Assembly (NCBI GenBank): GCA_035535995.1
Contig: DATLOZ010000016.1
Span: 1 to 64,000 of the forward strand
Direction: 5' to 3'
Length of the DNA stretch: 64,000 nt
DNA from: JANYCO01 sp035535995
Lineage (GTDB): Bacteria; Bacteroidota; Bacteroidia; Cytophagales; Cytophagaceae
Part shown: positions 33,949-42,692 of the stretch, piece by piece
How the letters are laid out: each line of letters starts with the position of its first letter
Numbering within the stretch: position 1 is the first letter of the stretch
Program-made: the position numbers and the translations under genes
Notes under the pieces: model-generated
Seen by the model: the letters and a program-made list of their open reading frames with translations, nothing else
Told to the model about the DNA's origin: nothing
The model's database searches: none

Positions 33949-34653
33949 ATGTCTATGAATAAAATAATTCTTTCCCTGTTTTTTTTACTGCTTGCCAATC
34001 TTAGTACTTTTTCTCAAGACCTTATTCCTACGGAGACGCAGGCCTTACTCGAATGCATTGTCACCGACCCTGATAAAATCCCTGAAGAAGGCGCAGTAGT
34101 CATTGTAGAGTCTGCCGACAAAACATTTTCCAAACAGGGAGTTTCTGATATCGATGGTAAATTCAAATTACTCGCTCCTGAAGGGAAAAAATATAACATC
34201 AAGGTGAAAAAATTCGGAAAGGATTTTTTCTTCACCGTAGAACTTCCGGTAGTAGACGGACCTTCTGAATTCACACAGCACCTGCGGATCAAACTGGTAA
34301 AATTCTATGTACGCGGCTACACGCTCGACCATATGTATTTTGATACCAACAAATGGGATATTAAGCCGGAAGCCATTCCTACGCTGACAAAGCTGTACGA
34401 TAGTTTTGTAAAAAACCCTAAACTGGTAGTAGAGATCGGTGGGCATACCGACAATGTAGGTGAGGCAGATGCTAACTTGCGTTTATCACAACATAGAGCC
34501 GACGCCATCCGCGATTACCTGATCAAAAAAGGTGTAAGTGCAGACCGGATCTTATCAAAAGGTTATGGAGAACACACTCCTATTGCCTCCAACGATACTG
34601 ATGCCGGCAGGGCAAAGAATAGAAGAACCGAAGTGAAGGTGATTGAAGAATAG
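33949..34653 (+). CDS. OmpA-family protein with N-terminal carboxypeptidase-regulatory-like domain
   Basis: 234 aa. Signal peptide (about residues 1-24, ending FS-QD), a small beta-sandwich resembling CarboxypepD_reg (about 28-112; ECIVTDPDKIPEEGAVVIVES, DIDGKFKLLAPEGK) and an OmpA_C peptidoglycan-binding domain (about 120-234) with GGHTDNVG and the terminal NRRTEVKV. It anchors an outer-membrane or periplasmic structure to murein. It lacks a lipobox. Confidence 0.9.
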   Translation: MSMNKIILSLFFLLLANLSTFSQDLIPTETQALLECIVTDPDKIPEEGAVVIVESADKTFSKQGVSDIDGKFKLLAPEGKKYNIKVKKFGKDFFFTVELPVVDGPSEFTQHLRIKLVKFYVRGYTLDHMYFDTNKWDIKPEAIPTLTKLYDSFVKNPKLVVEIGGHTDNVGEADANLRLSQHRADAIRDYLIKKGVSADRILSKGYGEHTPIASNDTDAGRAKNRRTEVKVIEE

Positions 34654-34662
34654 TTTTTTAAA

Positions 34663-34739
34663 TTCTAAGTTATGAATTATGAGTTATGAATGTTGAAGGA
34701 TAGAAAACTAATTCATAACTCATAATTCATAACTTAGAA
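34663..34739. repeat. Heptamer inverted repeat, GAGTTAT/GAATGTT family, convergent junction 3
   Basis: Perfect 29-bp arms (34663-34691 and 34711-34739) with a 19-nt loop, the strongest hairpin in the window. Units AAGTTAT, GAATTAT, GAGTTAT and GAATGTT follow at exact 7-nt steps. It is placed between the OmpA gene (plus, ends 34653) and pyrE (minus, ends 34745). Confidence 0.93.
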
Positions 34740-34744
34740 CTACT

Positions 34745-35374
34745 CTACTTCCCCCATGTATCCGGCGCGCTTCTCCAGGCAGTAAGCGATTTGATCTCTT
34801 CTTCTTTGATGTATCCTTTTTCTGCTGCGAGTTTTACCAACACATTATAATCGCTCAGCGTCGATAATTTTACAGAAGCATTTTCAAAATTTTTAGTGGC
34901 AAGATCAAATCCATAGGTGAAGATCGCGGCCATACCTAGTACTTCAAAACCTGCATCTCTTAATGCTTCTACCGCTTTCAATGAGCTTCCTCCGGTAGAG
35001 ATCAGGTCTTCGATCACTACTACTTTTTGGCCTGGAGTAATTTTTCCCTCGATCAGGTTTTCCATTCCGTGATCTTTTGGTTTTGGCCTTACGTACACGA
35101 AAGGAAGATCCAAGGCATCGGCGATCAGCGCTCCTTGTGGCACTCCGGCGGTGGCTACCCCTGCAATCGCTTCTACCATAGGAAATTTTTCCTTGATCGT
35201 ATTTACTAATGCCTTTTTAATGAGCGTTCTTGACTGAGGATAAGAAAGTGAAAACCGGTTGTCGCAATAGATTGGTGAAAGCCACCCTGAAGCCCATTTG
35301 AAAGGTTTGGCCGGGTTTAGTCTAATGGCGCCAATCTCCAGTAAGGAAGAAGCTACTTGCTCTGCTGTAGTCAT
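34745..35374 (-). CDS. pyrE: Orotate phosphoribosyltransferase
   Basis: 209 aa from ATG 35374 (MTTAEQVASSLLEIGAIRL); the ATG at 35404 lies before the predicted transcription start. PRPP-binding motif VVVIEDLISTGGSSLKAV and the OPRTase motifs FKWASGWLSPIYCDNR and VRPKPKDHG are intact. It makes OMP in pyrimidine synthesis. Usual length. Confidence 0.96.
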   Translation of the reverse strand: MTTAEQVASSLLEIGAIRLNPAKPFKWASGWLSPIYCDNRFSLSYPQSRTLIKKALVNTIKEKFPMVEAIAGVATAGVPQGALIADALDLPFVYVRPKPKDHGMENLIEGKITPGQKVVVIEDLISTGGSSLKAVEALRDAGFEVLGMAAIFTYGFDLATKNFENASVKLSTLSDYNVLVKLAAEKGYIKEEEIKSLTAWRSAPDTWGK

Positions 35375-35401
35375 ATTTATGAGGCTTTTGTCTGTAAGCC
35401 G

Positions 35402-35409
35402 CAAAGATA
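35402..35409 (-). promoter_or_regulatory. TAnnTTTG -7 box of pyrE
   Basis: TATCTTTG on the minus strand, exact -7 consensus, 28 nt upstream of ATG 35374; this favours the shorter start. No clear -33 TTTG. Confidence 0.45.
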
Positions 35410-35500
35410 CATATTTTACCTCTTGTTAATAATTACTTCTTGCTAGTTTGTAATTATTTTACTGAATTTGTAAATTGTATAGAAAGGGCATTGTATTGAG

Positions 35501-36184
35501 ATGAAAATATTTATAAATGACAAACCAGTAAAACTCGTCCAGTACGAGGATCGGAACAATGCTAGTGGATACGATACAGTGCTGAAAGGTACCGATGAGA
35601 TCACTTCCAAAAAGCTGGTCGGTCATGTCATCATTCAAGATGCCACTTCTCTCCAGATCGAGCGCCTGCTGCGGATCATCGAGATCAAGAAGTTAAAAAA
35701 ATTAAAAGCGCTTACCTTTGCCGTTTCAGATCTGGACACCATCATCGATTTTGTAAAAGATCAATTTAAGATCATCAAAGCTTCCGGTGGCATTGTAAGA
35801 AAAGGCGATAAGGTACTCATGATCTACCGTCTCAAAAAATGGGATCTGCCCAAAGGCAAACTTAAAAAAGGAGAAGAACCTCTTAAAGGAGGTAAGCGCG
35901 AAGTAGAAGAAGAGTGCAATATCAAAGTAGAAGTGCGCGAAAAACTTTGCTCTACCTGGCATACATATATTCGCAAAGACAAACGTATTCTCAAGAAAAC
36001 AAACTGGTACATCATGAACTGCGCCGACGATAGCAACATGCGTCCGCAGCTGGAAGAATTTATTGAAGAAGTAAAATGGATGAAAAAAGATGAAGTGCAG
36101 AAAGCGCTTAAAAATTCTTATCTCTCCATCGAAGAAGTCTTCAGTGAATTCTATATCCAGGACCAGTTAAATCCCGTACGGTAA
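35501..36184 (+). CDS. NUDIX domain protein with N-terminal extension
   Basis: 227 aa. Residues 1-95 form an extension found in Bacteroidota homologues (VISIQD-like strand VGHVIIQDATSLQIERLL). The Nudix domain follows (SGGIVRKGDKVLMIYRL, WDLPKGKL), with the box GKLKKGEEPLKGGKREVEEE continuing to ECNI. Substrate unknown. Its last 18 nt overlap the 3' end of convergent coaD. Confidence 0.9.
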   Translation: MKIFINDKPVKLVQYEDRNNASGYDTVLKGTDEITSKKLVGHVIIQDATSLQIERLLRIIEIKKLKKLKALTFAVSDLDTIIDFVKDQFKIIKASGGIVRKGDKVLMIYRLKKWDLPKGKLKKGEEPLKGGKREVEEECNIKVEVREKLCSTWHTYIRKDKRILKKTNWYIMNCADDSNMRPQLEEFIEEVKWMKKDEVQKALKNSYLSIEEVFSEFYIQDQLNPVR

Positions 36185-36619
36185 GAAATCCTGCACGTTT
36201 GCGCCGTACTTGTGCAAATCCCTCACGATAGAAGAACTGATATAAGCAAGCTTGGGATCAGTGATCAGGAAAACAGTTTCCAATTCATTCCACTGATGTT
36301 TATTAGCTTGTGAGATCGTATTTTCATATTCAAAGTCTGTGGTATTTCGTAGTCCCCGAATCAAGAATTTAGCATTGATCTTTTTTGCAAACGTAGCAGT
36401 AAGTCCTTCGTAAACCATAACTTTTACTTGCGGATAATTTTTAAATGCATCTTCTATTTTCTGCACCATCATTTCCAAAGGAAAGTAACGCTGCTTCGCA
36501 GTATTCACGCCTATTCCGATCACCACTTCATCAAACAAAGCGGTGCCGCGAATTACTACATCCATATGACCTTTTGTAAAAGGATCGAAAGAACCGGGAA
36601 AGAGTGCGATGTTTTTCAT
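36167..36619 (-). CDS. coaD: Pantetheine-phosphate adenylyltransferase
   Basis: 150 aa. Nucleotidyltransferase motif FPGSFDPFTKGHMDVV at the N-terminus, RGLRNTTDFEYE in the middle and YISSSIVRDL near the C-terminus. It catalyses the penultimate step of coenzyme A synthesis. Its stop lies inside the convergent NUDIX gene (18-bp antisense overlap). Confidence 0.96.
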   Translation of the reverse strand: MKNIALFPGSFDPFTKGHMDVVIRGTALFDEVVIGIGVNTAKQRYFPLEMMVQKIEDAFKNYPQVKVMVYEGLTATFAKKINAKFLIRGLRNTTDFEYENTISQANKHQWNELETVFLITDPKLAYISSSIVRDLHKYGANVQDFLPYGI

Positions 36620-36739
36620 TTGTATAATTTTAGTTTTGCAATATATTACTCAATATTGTTGCTCTTGCTGACAGAATGCAGGACAGCAAGAGCAACCGCA
36701 ACAGTATTGAGTATTTTTCTCATATAATAAATAGTATGT

Positions 36740-37108
36740 TTAATCCTCCGGGTACGGAATAAAAACAAAATTCGTAAAATCCACATCTACTACAAACAAA
36801 CAGCAAAACTCGTCGGGATTTTTATATGCTTCTTCAAAGTCAATCACTTTGTCTTCCGCTACCAGCCCGCGTTGTACGAATTCATCGAGAAAAGAAACAT
36901 TGTAATTCCAGGCAATAGCAAGATCTTTTGTTCCAAGAAAAATTTGCCCGATAGGAAGCTCTATTTTTGAAATTGGAAAGATCGGATATTTTGAAATTCC
37001 TCTCACTCGAATTTGATACGAAGCATCTTTGAGATTGTCTGCAATCTTCACAAAATCTTTGGTAATAGAGCCTAAATATTTTCCGCTTAGTTCTGGATCG
37101 TTTTGCAT
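36740..37108 (-). CDS. Conserved Bacteroidota protein of unknown function
   Basis: 122 aa from ATG 37108 (MQNDPELSGKYLGSITKDF); the ATG at 37129 lies inside the terminator hairpin of the upstream gene. Soluble, no signal peptide. Conserved-looking blocks are KIADNLKDASYQIRVRGIS, ISFLDEF-like VSFLDEFVQRGLV and the C-terminal DEFCCLFVVDVDFTNFVFIPYPED region. I recall near-identical blocks in proteins across the phylum, without an assigned function. It lies upstream of coaD on the same strand. Confidence 0.8.
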   Translation of the reverse strand: MQNDPELSGKYLGSITKDFVKIADNLKDASYQIRVRGISKYPIFPISKIELPIGQIFLGTKDLAIAWNYNVSFLDEFVQRGLVAEDKVIDFEEAYKNPDEFCCLFVVDVDFTNFVFIPYPED

Positions 37109-37112
37109 AATA

Positions 37113-37144
37113 TAAAAAAAGGCAGGCATGTTGAAATGCCTGCC
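37113..37144 (-). terminator. Intrinsic terminator after the 37.2-kb gene
   Basis: On the minus strand GGCAGGCAT pairs with ATGCCTGCC (9 bp, 6-nt loop), followed by T7. It ends the transcript of the secreted protein at 37166-37567 and separates it from the next gene. Confidence 0.9.
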
Positions 37145-37165
37145 ATCTGTTAAATGATATTATAA

Positions 37166-37567
37166 TTATCTTTTGAAAGCCAATACACTGGAACACTCCG
37201 TGGAAGGCTCGTCAAATTTAAATTTCATGTAGTAAATTCCTGTAGCTCTGCAGTTGTAAGCCAAAGCGTAATAATTACGCTTATTCGCTTCGTCGTAGCT
37301 GCTCGCGATCATGTTTCTGTTAGAATCATACAGTGTAACACTCGCATTTTTCTGAGAACCATCTTTATTGCAAATAATGAGCATGTAGCTGTTATCCTTA
37401 CTAAATACGTAAGAATATTCCACTTCTTTGGCAGGATTATCAAGCTTGTAGGTTTTCAAAAAAGTAAACCCATTTAATTTTGCTACACAGTCTGGAGTTT
37501 TAAATTGAGACAATGCAACTCCGCAAGTCAAAATAGCGACGGATGCAAATATTAGTATTTTTTTCAT
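37166..37567 (-). CDS. Small exported protein of unknown function
   Basis: 133 aa with signal peptide 1-20 (MKKILIFASVAILTCGVALS). The mature part is a beta-rich domain with a Cys near each end (PDCVAKLNG and STECSSVLAF) and two further Cys, perhaps disulfide-linked. Related to nothing I can name. A TATATTTG -7 box lies upstream at 37591-37598 (minus strand), and a strong terminator follows, so it is an independent unit. Confidence 0.75.
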   Translation of the reverse strand: MKKILIFASVAILTCGVALSQFKTPDCVAKLNGFTFLKTYKLDNPAKEVEYSYVFSKDNSYMLIICNKDGSQKNASVTLYDSNRNMIASSYDEANKRNYYALAYNCRATGIYYMKFKFDEPSTECSSVLAFKR

Positions 37568-37590
37568 AGGGACTTTTAGGCTATCACGAT

Positions 37591-37598
37591 CAAATATA
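37591..37598 (-). promoter_or_regulatory. TAnnTTTG -7 box of the 37.2-kb gene
   Basis: TATATTTG on the minus strand, exact -7 consensus, 23 nt upstream of the ATG ending at 37567. No convincing -33 element. Confidence 0.45.
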
Positions 37599-37611
37599 CA
37601 AAGAAATAATA

Positions 37612-38520
37612 TTAACTCACAATTTTATTTCTGATCGAATTAGTGAGGTTTGCGATTTCAACAACCTGATCATCAGTGATATTTACCTTGCTCTCACTTT
37701 TATCCACAATTGTCGGGATTCCGTCCACAATTTCCATTTTTGACTCTTTGTATGTATAAGTAATTTGTACTTTTTCGTATATTTTTTGCAATTGTTTTAG
37801 GTCACTGTTGAGAAGTTTTATGTTATTGTCTGCTTCATAGTTAGACAATACCAATACCAACTGGTCAATTATGATCTTTTGCTCTCCTATTCTTTCGTAT
37901 AGTTTAGGATTCTTATTTTTCTGAGCTACCTGGCACATGATGTTCAAGCCTTCCAACCATCCTCCTGTCAGGATCAGCACGCTTTGGTCTGATCTTTTTT
38001 GCTCATAGAGGAAGCTGTTGATCTTGTTGAAATTATCAGTAGTAATGTTGAGCAATGAATCGGCATTCTTGTTATTACTTGCCAGACGTTTAATGGTTTC
38101 GAAATCAAAGAACTGACCGATATTCAGACCGTCTGCCATTTCTTTGATAGAATTCAGGTAGAACAGGCTTTCTTTATTTTTTTCGTAAATATTAATGTAG
38201 CCAAGGTCTGCGCCGTATACACCCAGGTTGAGGGCTTTTTTATAGTTACTGCTATAATTTTGCGCATTTTCAGAAGGGTTCAGAATATCTTTTGTATAAG
38301 ATCCTCCGGCCTTTTTGATCATAACAGATGTTTCGATCGGTGAAGGGATCTGCTTTAAGATCTCTCCTACAGCCTCTTCAGGGATCTTTGCATCCTGCGG
38401 CGCGTTGGCCGAGGAATCGATCATTTGTTGCAGTACCGCCTCGTTCGACTGGTTATTATTGGATGAGTCACAGGCAAAAAGGAGCACTGAAAGAGAAGAA
38501 TACAGGAACAGCTTTTTCAT
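37612..38520 (-). CDS. Hypothetical lipoprotein
   Basis: 302 aa. Signal peptide with lipobox LLFAC (Cys17, followed by DSSNNNQ), then a largely alpha-helical soluble domain. Asp/Ser after Cys is a typical Bacteroidota lipoprotein context, and the lack of an acidic export signal right after Cys suggests a periplasm-facing lipoprotein. It follows the ABC exporter gene by 92 nt on the same strand. No recognised domain. Confidence 0.8.
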   Translation of the reverse strand: MKKLFLYSSLSVLLFACDSSNNNQSNEAVLQQMIDSSANAPQDAKIPEEAVGEILKQIPSPIETSVMIKKAGGSYTKDILNPSENAQNYSSNYKKALNLGVYGADLGYINIYEKNKESLFYLNSIKEMADGLNIGQFFDFETIKRLASNNKNADSLLNITTDNFNKINSFLYEQKRSDQSVLILTGGWLEGLNIMCQVAQKNKNPKLYERIGEQKIIIDQLVLVLSNYEADNNIKLLNSDLKQLQKIYEKVQITYTYKESKMEIVDGIPTIVDKSESKVNITDDQVVEIANLTNSIRNKIVS

Positions 38521-38612
38521 AAACAGCTAAAATAATTTCAAATTAAAATCGTACAGTAACAGTAATAGTATGCAAACTCCGAGCTTATAGGTACGTTAAA
38601 ACAATGCGAAAG

Positions 38613-41600
38613 TTACGTTCTCGGAATACTTATTTTCCCAAATACATTTAAAAGTTTTCTTAATAAGTCAAAATAGAGGAGGATATAAAGAAATATGCCT
38701 GCCAACCAGATCACAATAATATTAAATTTAAATGTATCGTAATAATTTCCGGCAAAATGTTTTACTGGCGCAAAGAAGTGCGCTCTATAATCGAAAGTAC
38801 CTTTTACCTCTACCGGACTAAAATACACATAGTCTAGTTTTGGCGCCAGGTATTGGTCGGTCTCTACAATTCTTTTCTTTGCCGTAGCATTGCGCACCAT
38901 ATCCGATAAGCTTTCATTGAAGTATTGATCCTTCAGCTTGTTTACATCCGTACCTCCGTTCAATCTTCCCAAGGCAAACACGTAATTTTCTTTCTCCTTG
39001 TTAGCATCGTTGAAGATCTTATTATAAAAGACTTCCAGTTCTTTCAAATACGCTTTTACTTTGTTGTAAGTCTGCGCATTCATTTTTTCAATTGTGAGTA
39101 GCTCAAGATCCTGTGGTTGAAGACGTGGCACGATCTTGTTTTGCTTGCGCAATTCCGACTTCAGTACAGCCAAATTATTTATGCTGATCTTCAGCAATGA
39201 ATCATCTTTGGCATTTAAATTTTCATAAGCGAAATCCAACCGCTCATTCAACTCCGGCAGCAAATACACGATGTTGAAATTGGCAATATTTTCTTTCTGC
39301 TCTACTTTAAAGAAATATTTTTCATACCCGTTGTCACGGAATTGTTTTACCGCAATTGCTTCATAAGCCCAGCGCGCCGCCATCAGATCGGCTACTACAG
39401 GCACTTTGTCTTTGCTGCGGATCATATCGTTGATCTTGTCGAAACTGAAAATAGAACCGCTCAAAATCATCTGTGGTATTAGCAGAAGCGGCACAAGAAT
39501 ATATACTGTAATAGCAGTATCAAAAGCAGATGAGATGATCAATCCGGTAAGGTTGGCAAAGCAGGCTACCGAGAACAGCACGATCCAGAATTGGAAGAAC
39601 ATACCGTCTATTTCTAAAATAGAATTCCCTACCAATACAAATAAGAATGTCTGTATCGCGGAAAACATAAACAAAATAAATACTTTCGATAAGAGATAAC
39701 TGTTGCGGCTAAGATTGAGAAAGGTTTCCCGCTTTAATATTTTTTTATCCTTGATAATTTCTTCCGCACTAATACTGAGCCCGATGAAGATCGCAATTAC
39801 AATACTCATCAGGATATAAGCAGGAATGTTTTCGTTGTAACGGAAAACATATTCTGTACTGGTACTATTATTTTTATAGCGGAGGATAAACGAAAGAATG
39901 AATGCAAGCAAAGGCGCTTCTATCAGGTTGATCAACATGTATTGTTTGTTGAACAATTTTGATTTGAAATCACGGACGGTGAACACCCAGAATTGTTTGA
40001 TCTTTCCGGGAATATGAAGAATACTGAACGACTCTTGCTTGATGTCTTCAACTCTTTTCAGCGCAAAGCGATTGATGAAAGATTCGTTCCATTGTTTGGG
40101 GGTGAGCCTGCGGTTGGCGGTGAAGTTTCCATATTCGTCTACTACTTTTTCTTCAATGATATTGAAGATCTGCTCCGGGTTCACATTACCGCAAGTAGCA
40201 CATTGCCCTTTGTCACTGTCGGCTTGTTGTGATACGTGTTTGAAATAAGTGATCGCTTCCACCGGGTTGCCGTAATAGATCGGGTAACCACCTACATCGA
40301 GGATAAACATTTTATCAAACATCTTATAGATGTCGGACGATGGCTGGTGGATAACTACGAAGATGAGTGTACCTTTTAGCGTAAGCTCTTTCAAAAGGTC
40401 CATCACATTTTCCGAGTCGCGTGAAGAAAGACCGGAAGTTGGTTCGTCTACAAATAATACAGAAGGCTCGCGGATCAATTCCAGAGCGATGTTCAGACGT
40501 TTGCGTTGTCCGCCGCTGATGGATTTATTGAGCGCGTTTCCTACGCGAAGATCTTTGCTTTGGATCAGGCCAAGATTGTCGAGCACTTTGTTTACCATGC
40601 CCGTGATCTCTTCGTCTGTTTTGTTTTTAAAACAAAGTTTTGCGCTGTAAAATAAGTTTTCAAAAACAGTAAGCTCTTCTATCAACAAGTCATCCTGCGG
40701 AATGTAGCCGATGACACCTCTTACTTTATCTTTTTCTTTATGAAGATTGTAACCGTTGATGAGTACTTCGCCTTTGTAAGGAGTTTCAAGGCCAGCCAGC
40801 ACGTTGAGCAAGGTTGTTTTTCCTGCACCGCTGGCGCCCATGATACCGATCAATTTCCCGGAGCCTTCGGAAATATTGATATCACGAAGGCCAATATTAT
40901 GATTGGCAAAACGGAATTCAAGATTATTTACCTGGAAGGAAAGTTTTACCGAAACCGATTCGCTGATAAATCTTGTCAGTACATCGCTGTAGTAGAACAC
41001 GCCACCGCGCTTAGTTTTGGCGGTGCTTCCGGGGGAGAACAAGGTAACATCGTCCGGCCCGATGTTTAGACTATTGAGCGTGATCTCATCTTCCCCTGTA
41101 TATTTGAGGAAGATCATATCTACGCTTTTTACTCTTACAAAGAAAATATTACCATCTACCTGATCGGAATGGATATGTTTTGCATTTCCTGGGATGATAG
41201 AAGAATCGCGGTTGTTGATCACCAGGATATTTTCATCTCCGAAAAGTTGGATATCATTGTGAAGGACAAAGGTCTGAAGTGTTTTGTATTCATCTTTGTC
41301 AATGTTAAATGCGATCGCAACGGTGTCAATGATCTCCTGTTGCTGTGCAGATTCTTTGCCTTCTGATTTGAGAATTTCGAGTAGCTCTACAAGTACTACG
41401 ATCTTTTGTTTTTGCGTAAGCGTCTTATTGATCTTACGGCAAATCCCTAGTGTTTTTACAGAATCCTTTACAGAAGTGAGTCTTTTTTTGCCGTCGTCTT
41501 TTCCTTCTCCGTCTTTTAAAAATTCGTCATATAGCGCAATATATTGCTCAGCAGTAGCGAGGTTCAGTCTTTTCTTAAATGAATTGACCACGTAGGTCTT

Positions 41601-41681
41601 TTCACTGTCCGTAACACCGCCGTCCTGTTTGGTAATAATTGCGTATAATTGTGCAAGCGACTTTAATATTTCCTCACTCAT
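38613..41681 (-). CDS. ABCG-like half-transporter with TerB-like N-terminal region
   Basis: 1022 aa. Residues 1-135 are helical and resemble TerB-type domains (ITKQDGGVTDSEKTYVV). Residues 140-245 are a beta-rich region of unknown type. The ABC ATPase (about 250-475) has Walker A GASGAGKTT (282-290), signature ISGGQRKR (388-395), Walker B VLFVDEPTSG (408-417) and H-loop His445. A CATC motif is near 515. Six ABC2-type membrane helices (about 588-780 and the C-terminus) enclose a large extracytoplasmic loop (about 785-985). This is the eukaryote-like ABCG order, ATPase before membrane part, and it probably dimerises. It follows the SiaC gene by 24 nt in the same operon; substrate unknown. Confidence 0.88.
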   Translation of the reverse strand: MSEEILKSLAQLYAIITKQDGGVTDSEKTYVVNSFKKRLNLATAEQYIALYDEFLKDGEGKDDGKKRLTSVKDSVKTLGICRKINKTLTQKQKIVVLVELLEILKSEGKESAQQQEIIDTVAIAFNIDKDEYKTLQTFVLHNDIQLFGDENILVINNRDSSIIPGNAKHIHSDQVDGNIFFVRVKSVDMIFLKYTGEDEITLNSLNIGPDDVTLFSPGSTAKTKRGGVFYYSDVLTRFISESVSVKLSFQVNNLEFRFANHNIGLRDINISEGSGKLIGIMGASGAGKTTLLNVLAGLETPYKGEVLINGYNLHKEKDKVRGVIGYIPQDDLLIEELTVFENLFYSAKLCFKNKTDEEITGMVNKVLDNLGLIQSKDLRVGNALNKSISGGQRKRLNIALELIREPSVLFVDEPTSGLSSRDSENVMDLLKELTLKGTLIFVVIHQPSSDIYKMFDKMFILDVGGYPIYYGNPVEAITYFKHVSQQADSDKGQCATCGNVNPEQIFNIIEEKVVDEYGNFTANRRLTPKQWNESFINRFALKRVEDIKQESFSILHIPGKIKQFWVFTVRDFKSKLFNKQYMLINLIEAPLLAFILSFILRYKNNSTSTEYVFRYNENIPAYILMSIVIAIFIGLSISAEEIIKDKKILKRETFLNLSRNSYLLSKVFILFMFSAIQTFLFVLVGNSILEIDGMFFQFWIVLFSVACFANLTGLIISSAFDTAITVYILVPLLLIPQMILSGSIFSFDKINDMIRSKDKVPVVADLMAARWAYEAIAVKQFRDNGYEKYFFKVEQKENIANFNIVYLLPELNERLDFAYENLNAKDDSLLKISINNLAVLKSELRKQNKIVPRLQPQDLELLTIEKMNAQTYNKVKAYLKELEVFYNKIFNDANKEKENYVFALGRLNGGTDVNKLKDQYFNESLSDMVRNATAKKRIVETDQYLAPKLDYVYFSPVEVKGTFDYRAHFFAPVKHFAGNYYDTFKFNIIVIWLAGIFLYILLYFDLLRKLLNVFGKISIPRT

Positions 41682-41705
41682 TCAATTAAAAAATAAACAG
41701 GCTAA

Positions 41706-42068
41706 TCAATAGGTTTTAAATTCAAAGGGAACGTCTACCAGTTCAGAGAACTCTTCGCCCGCTTCCTGCATATCTTCATCGTCTTCATAGTAATACCATA
41801 CTACTTTAGATCCTTTCACATCTTCCAGTTTGGAAAGCACGTCCAGGATAAGTTTTGAAGAAGCGGTATTAAAATATTCTAATTTGATCACAAATTCAGT
41901 AGACGGGTTTGATTGTCCTGCATATTCGGTAAGCCAATTTAGAATTGGAGCGTAAAACTCTGCAGCATCTTCGGGAAGTGACCGTCCGGAAACTTCATAG
42001 ATCCCCTTCGCTTTATCCAACATTACCTTTGGTGTATCTTCGGTACCTTCTAATTGTATGATTTGCAT
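41706..42068 (-). CDS. SiaC-family regulatory phosphoprotein (DUF1987)
   Basis: 120 aa, a single DUF1987 domain. The phospho-acceptor region reads EYFNTASSKLI, with Thr at residue 68, the position phosphorylated in Pseudomonas aeruginosa SiaC. There SiaC is phosphorylated by SiaB and dephosphorylated by SiaA, and the unphosphorylated form activates the diguanylate cyclase SiaD. Here the adjacent genes encode the kinase and phosphatase, but no SiaD. The target of this protein is therefore open; the neighbouring transporter is one candidate. Confidence 0.9.
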   Translation of the reverse strand: MQIIQLEGTEDTPKVMLDKAKGIYEVSGRSLPEDAAEFYAPILNWLTEYAGQSNPSTEFVIKLEYFNTASSKLILDVLSKLEDVKGSKVVWYYYEDDEDMQEAGEEFSELVDVPFEFKTY

Positions 42069-42083
42069 AACGTGCTATTTAAA

Positions 42084-42629
42084 TTATTCTGAGTCTTTAC
42101 TAATTTTTGTTTTAAAAGAGAAAAAGGAATATTCATCACTTACCTTCTCAAAATCAAAATCCAATTTCTGTCCTGATTTTCGCGCGATGTCTACGAAACC
42201 AAGACCTGCGCCGCCTTTTTCGGAAAGCTCACTGCTTTTAATAAGTTCTTTATAATATCCTTTCAATCCTTCTTTATCCAGTGAATTGATGTGTTCCAAT
42301 TTTTTCTTCAGGCCTTCAATATGACTGTTGCCGATAAAGTTGCCGGAAGTGATCACATAACTTCCTTCTTCTCTACCGATCATAAAGACGGCACCTTTTT
42401 CTTCTCTGCTGGCCTCGAATGTATCGGCATGTTTACAGATGTTTTGCAAACATTCTACCATGACATTAAAAACTTTTCTTTTAATACCGGACTCCTCGCC
42501 AATGGATTCGAGGTTTCTTTCCGTCATAGATAATACCGACTTCGTAATTTCCTGTGTGAATTCACCTTCATAAACCAGCATCAGATTTTTGGAAGACATT
42601 ATTTTCTGAATCTCATAGATATACTTCAT
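42084..42629 (-). CDS. SiaB-family protein kinase
   Basis: 181 aa from ATG 42629 (MKYIYEIQKIMSS); the ATG at 42674 is less conserved-looking. It is an HATPase-type (GHKL) fold: N-box VECLQNICKH (Glu59, Asn63), a nucleotide-lid region GGAGLGFVDIARKSG, and final DEYSFFSFKTKI. SiaB-type kinases phosphorylate a Thr of SiaC as part of a partner-switch, like anti-sigma kinases. It lies 15 nt upstream of the SiaC gene. Confidence 0.87.
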   Translation of the reverse strand: MKYIYEIQKIMSSKNLMLVYEGEFTQEITKSVLSMTERNLESIGEESGIKRKVFNVMVECLQNICKHADTFEASREEKGAVFMIGREEGSYVITSGNFIGNSHIEGLKKKLEHINSLDKEGLKGYYKELIKSSELSEKGGAGLGFVDIARKSGQKLDFDFEKVSDEYSFFSFKTKISKDSE

Positions 42630-42692
42630 AGGTTTTTGTTTAAATAAATATGTAACTAAGGCCATCGACGTCAAACTAATTTGTGTCTAAAT

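Noticed and set aside
37700..37708. Exact DnaA box TTATCCACA
   Set aside because: Isolated, inside the lipoprotein coding sequence; about one chance match per window is expected.
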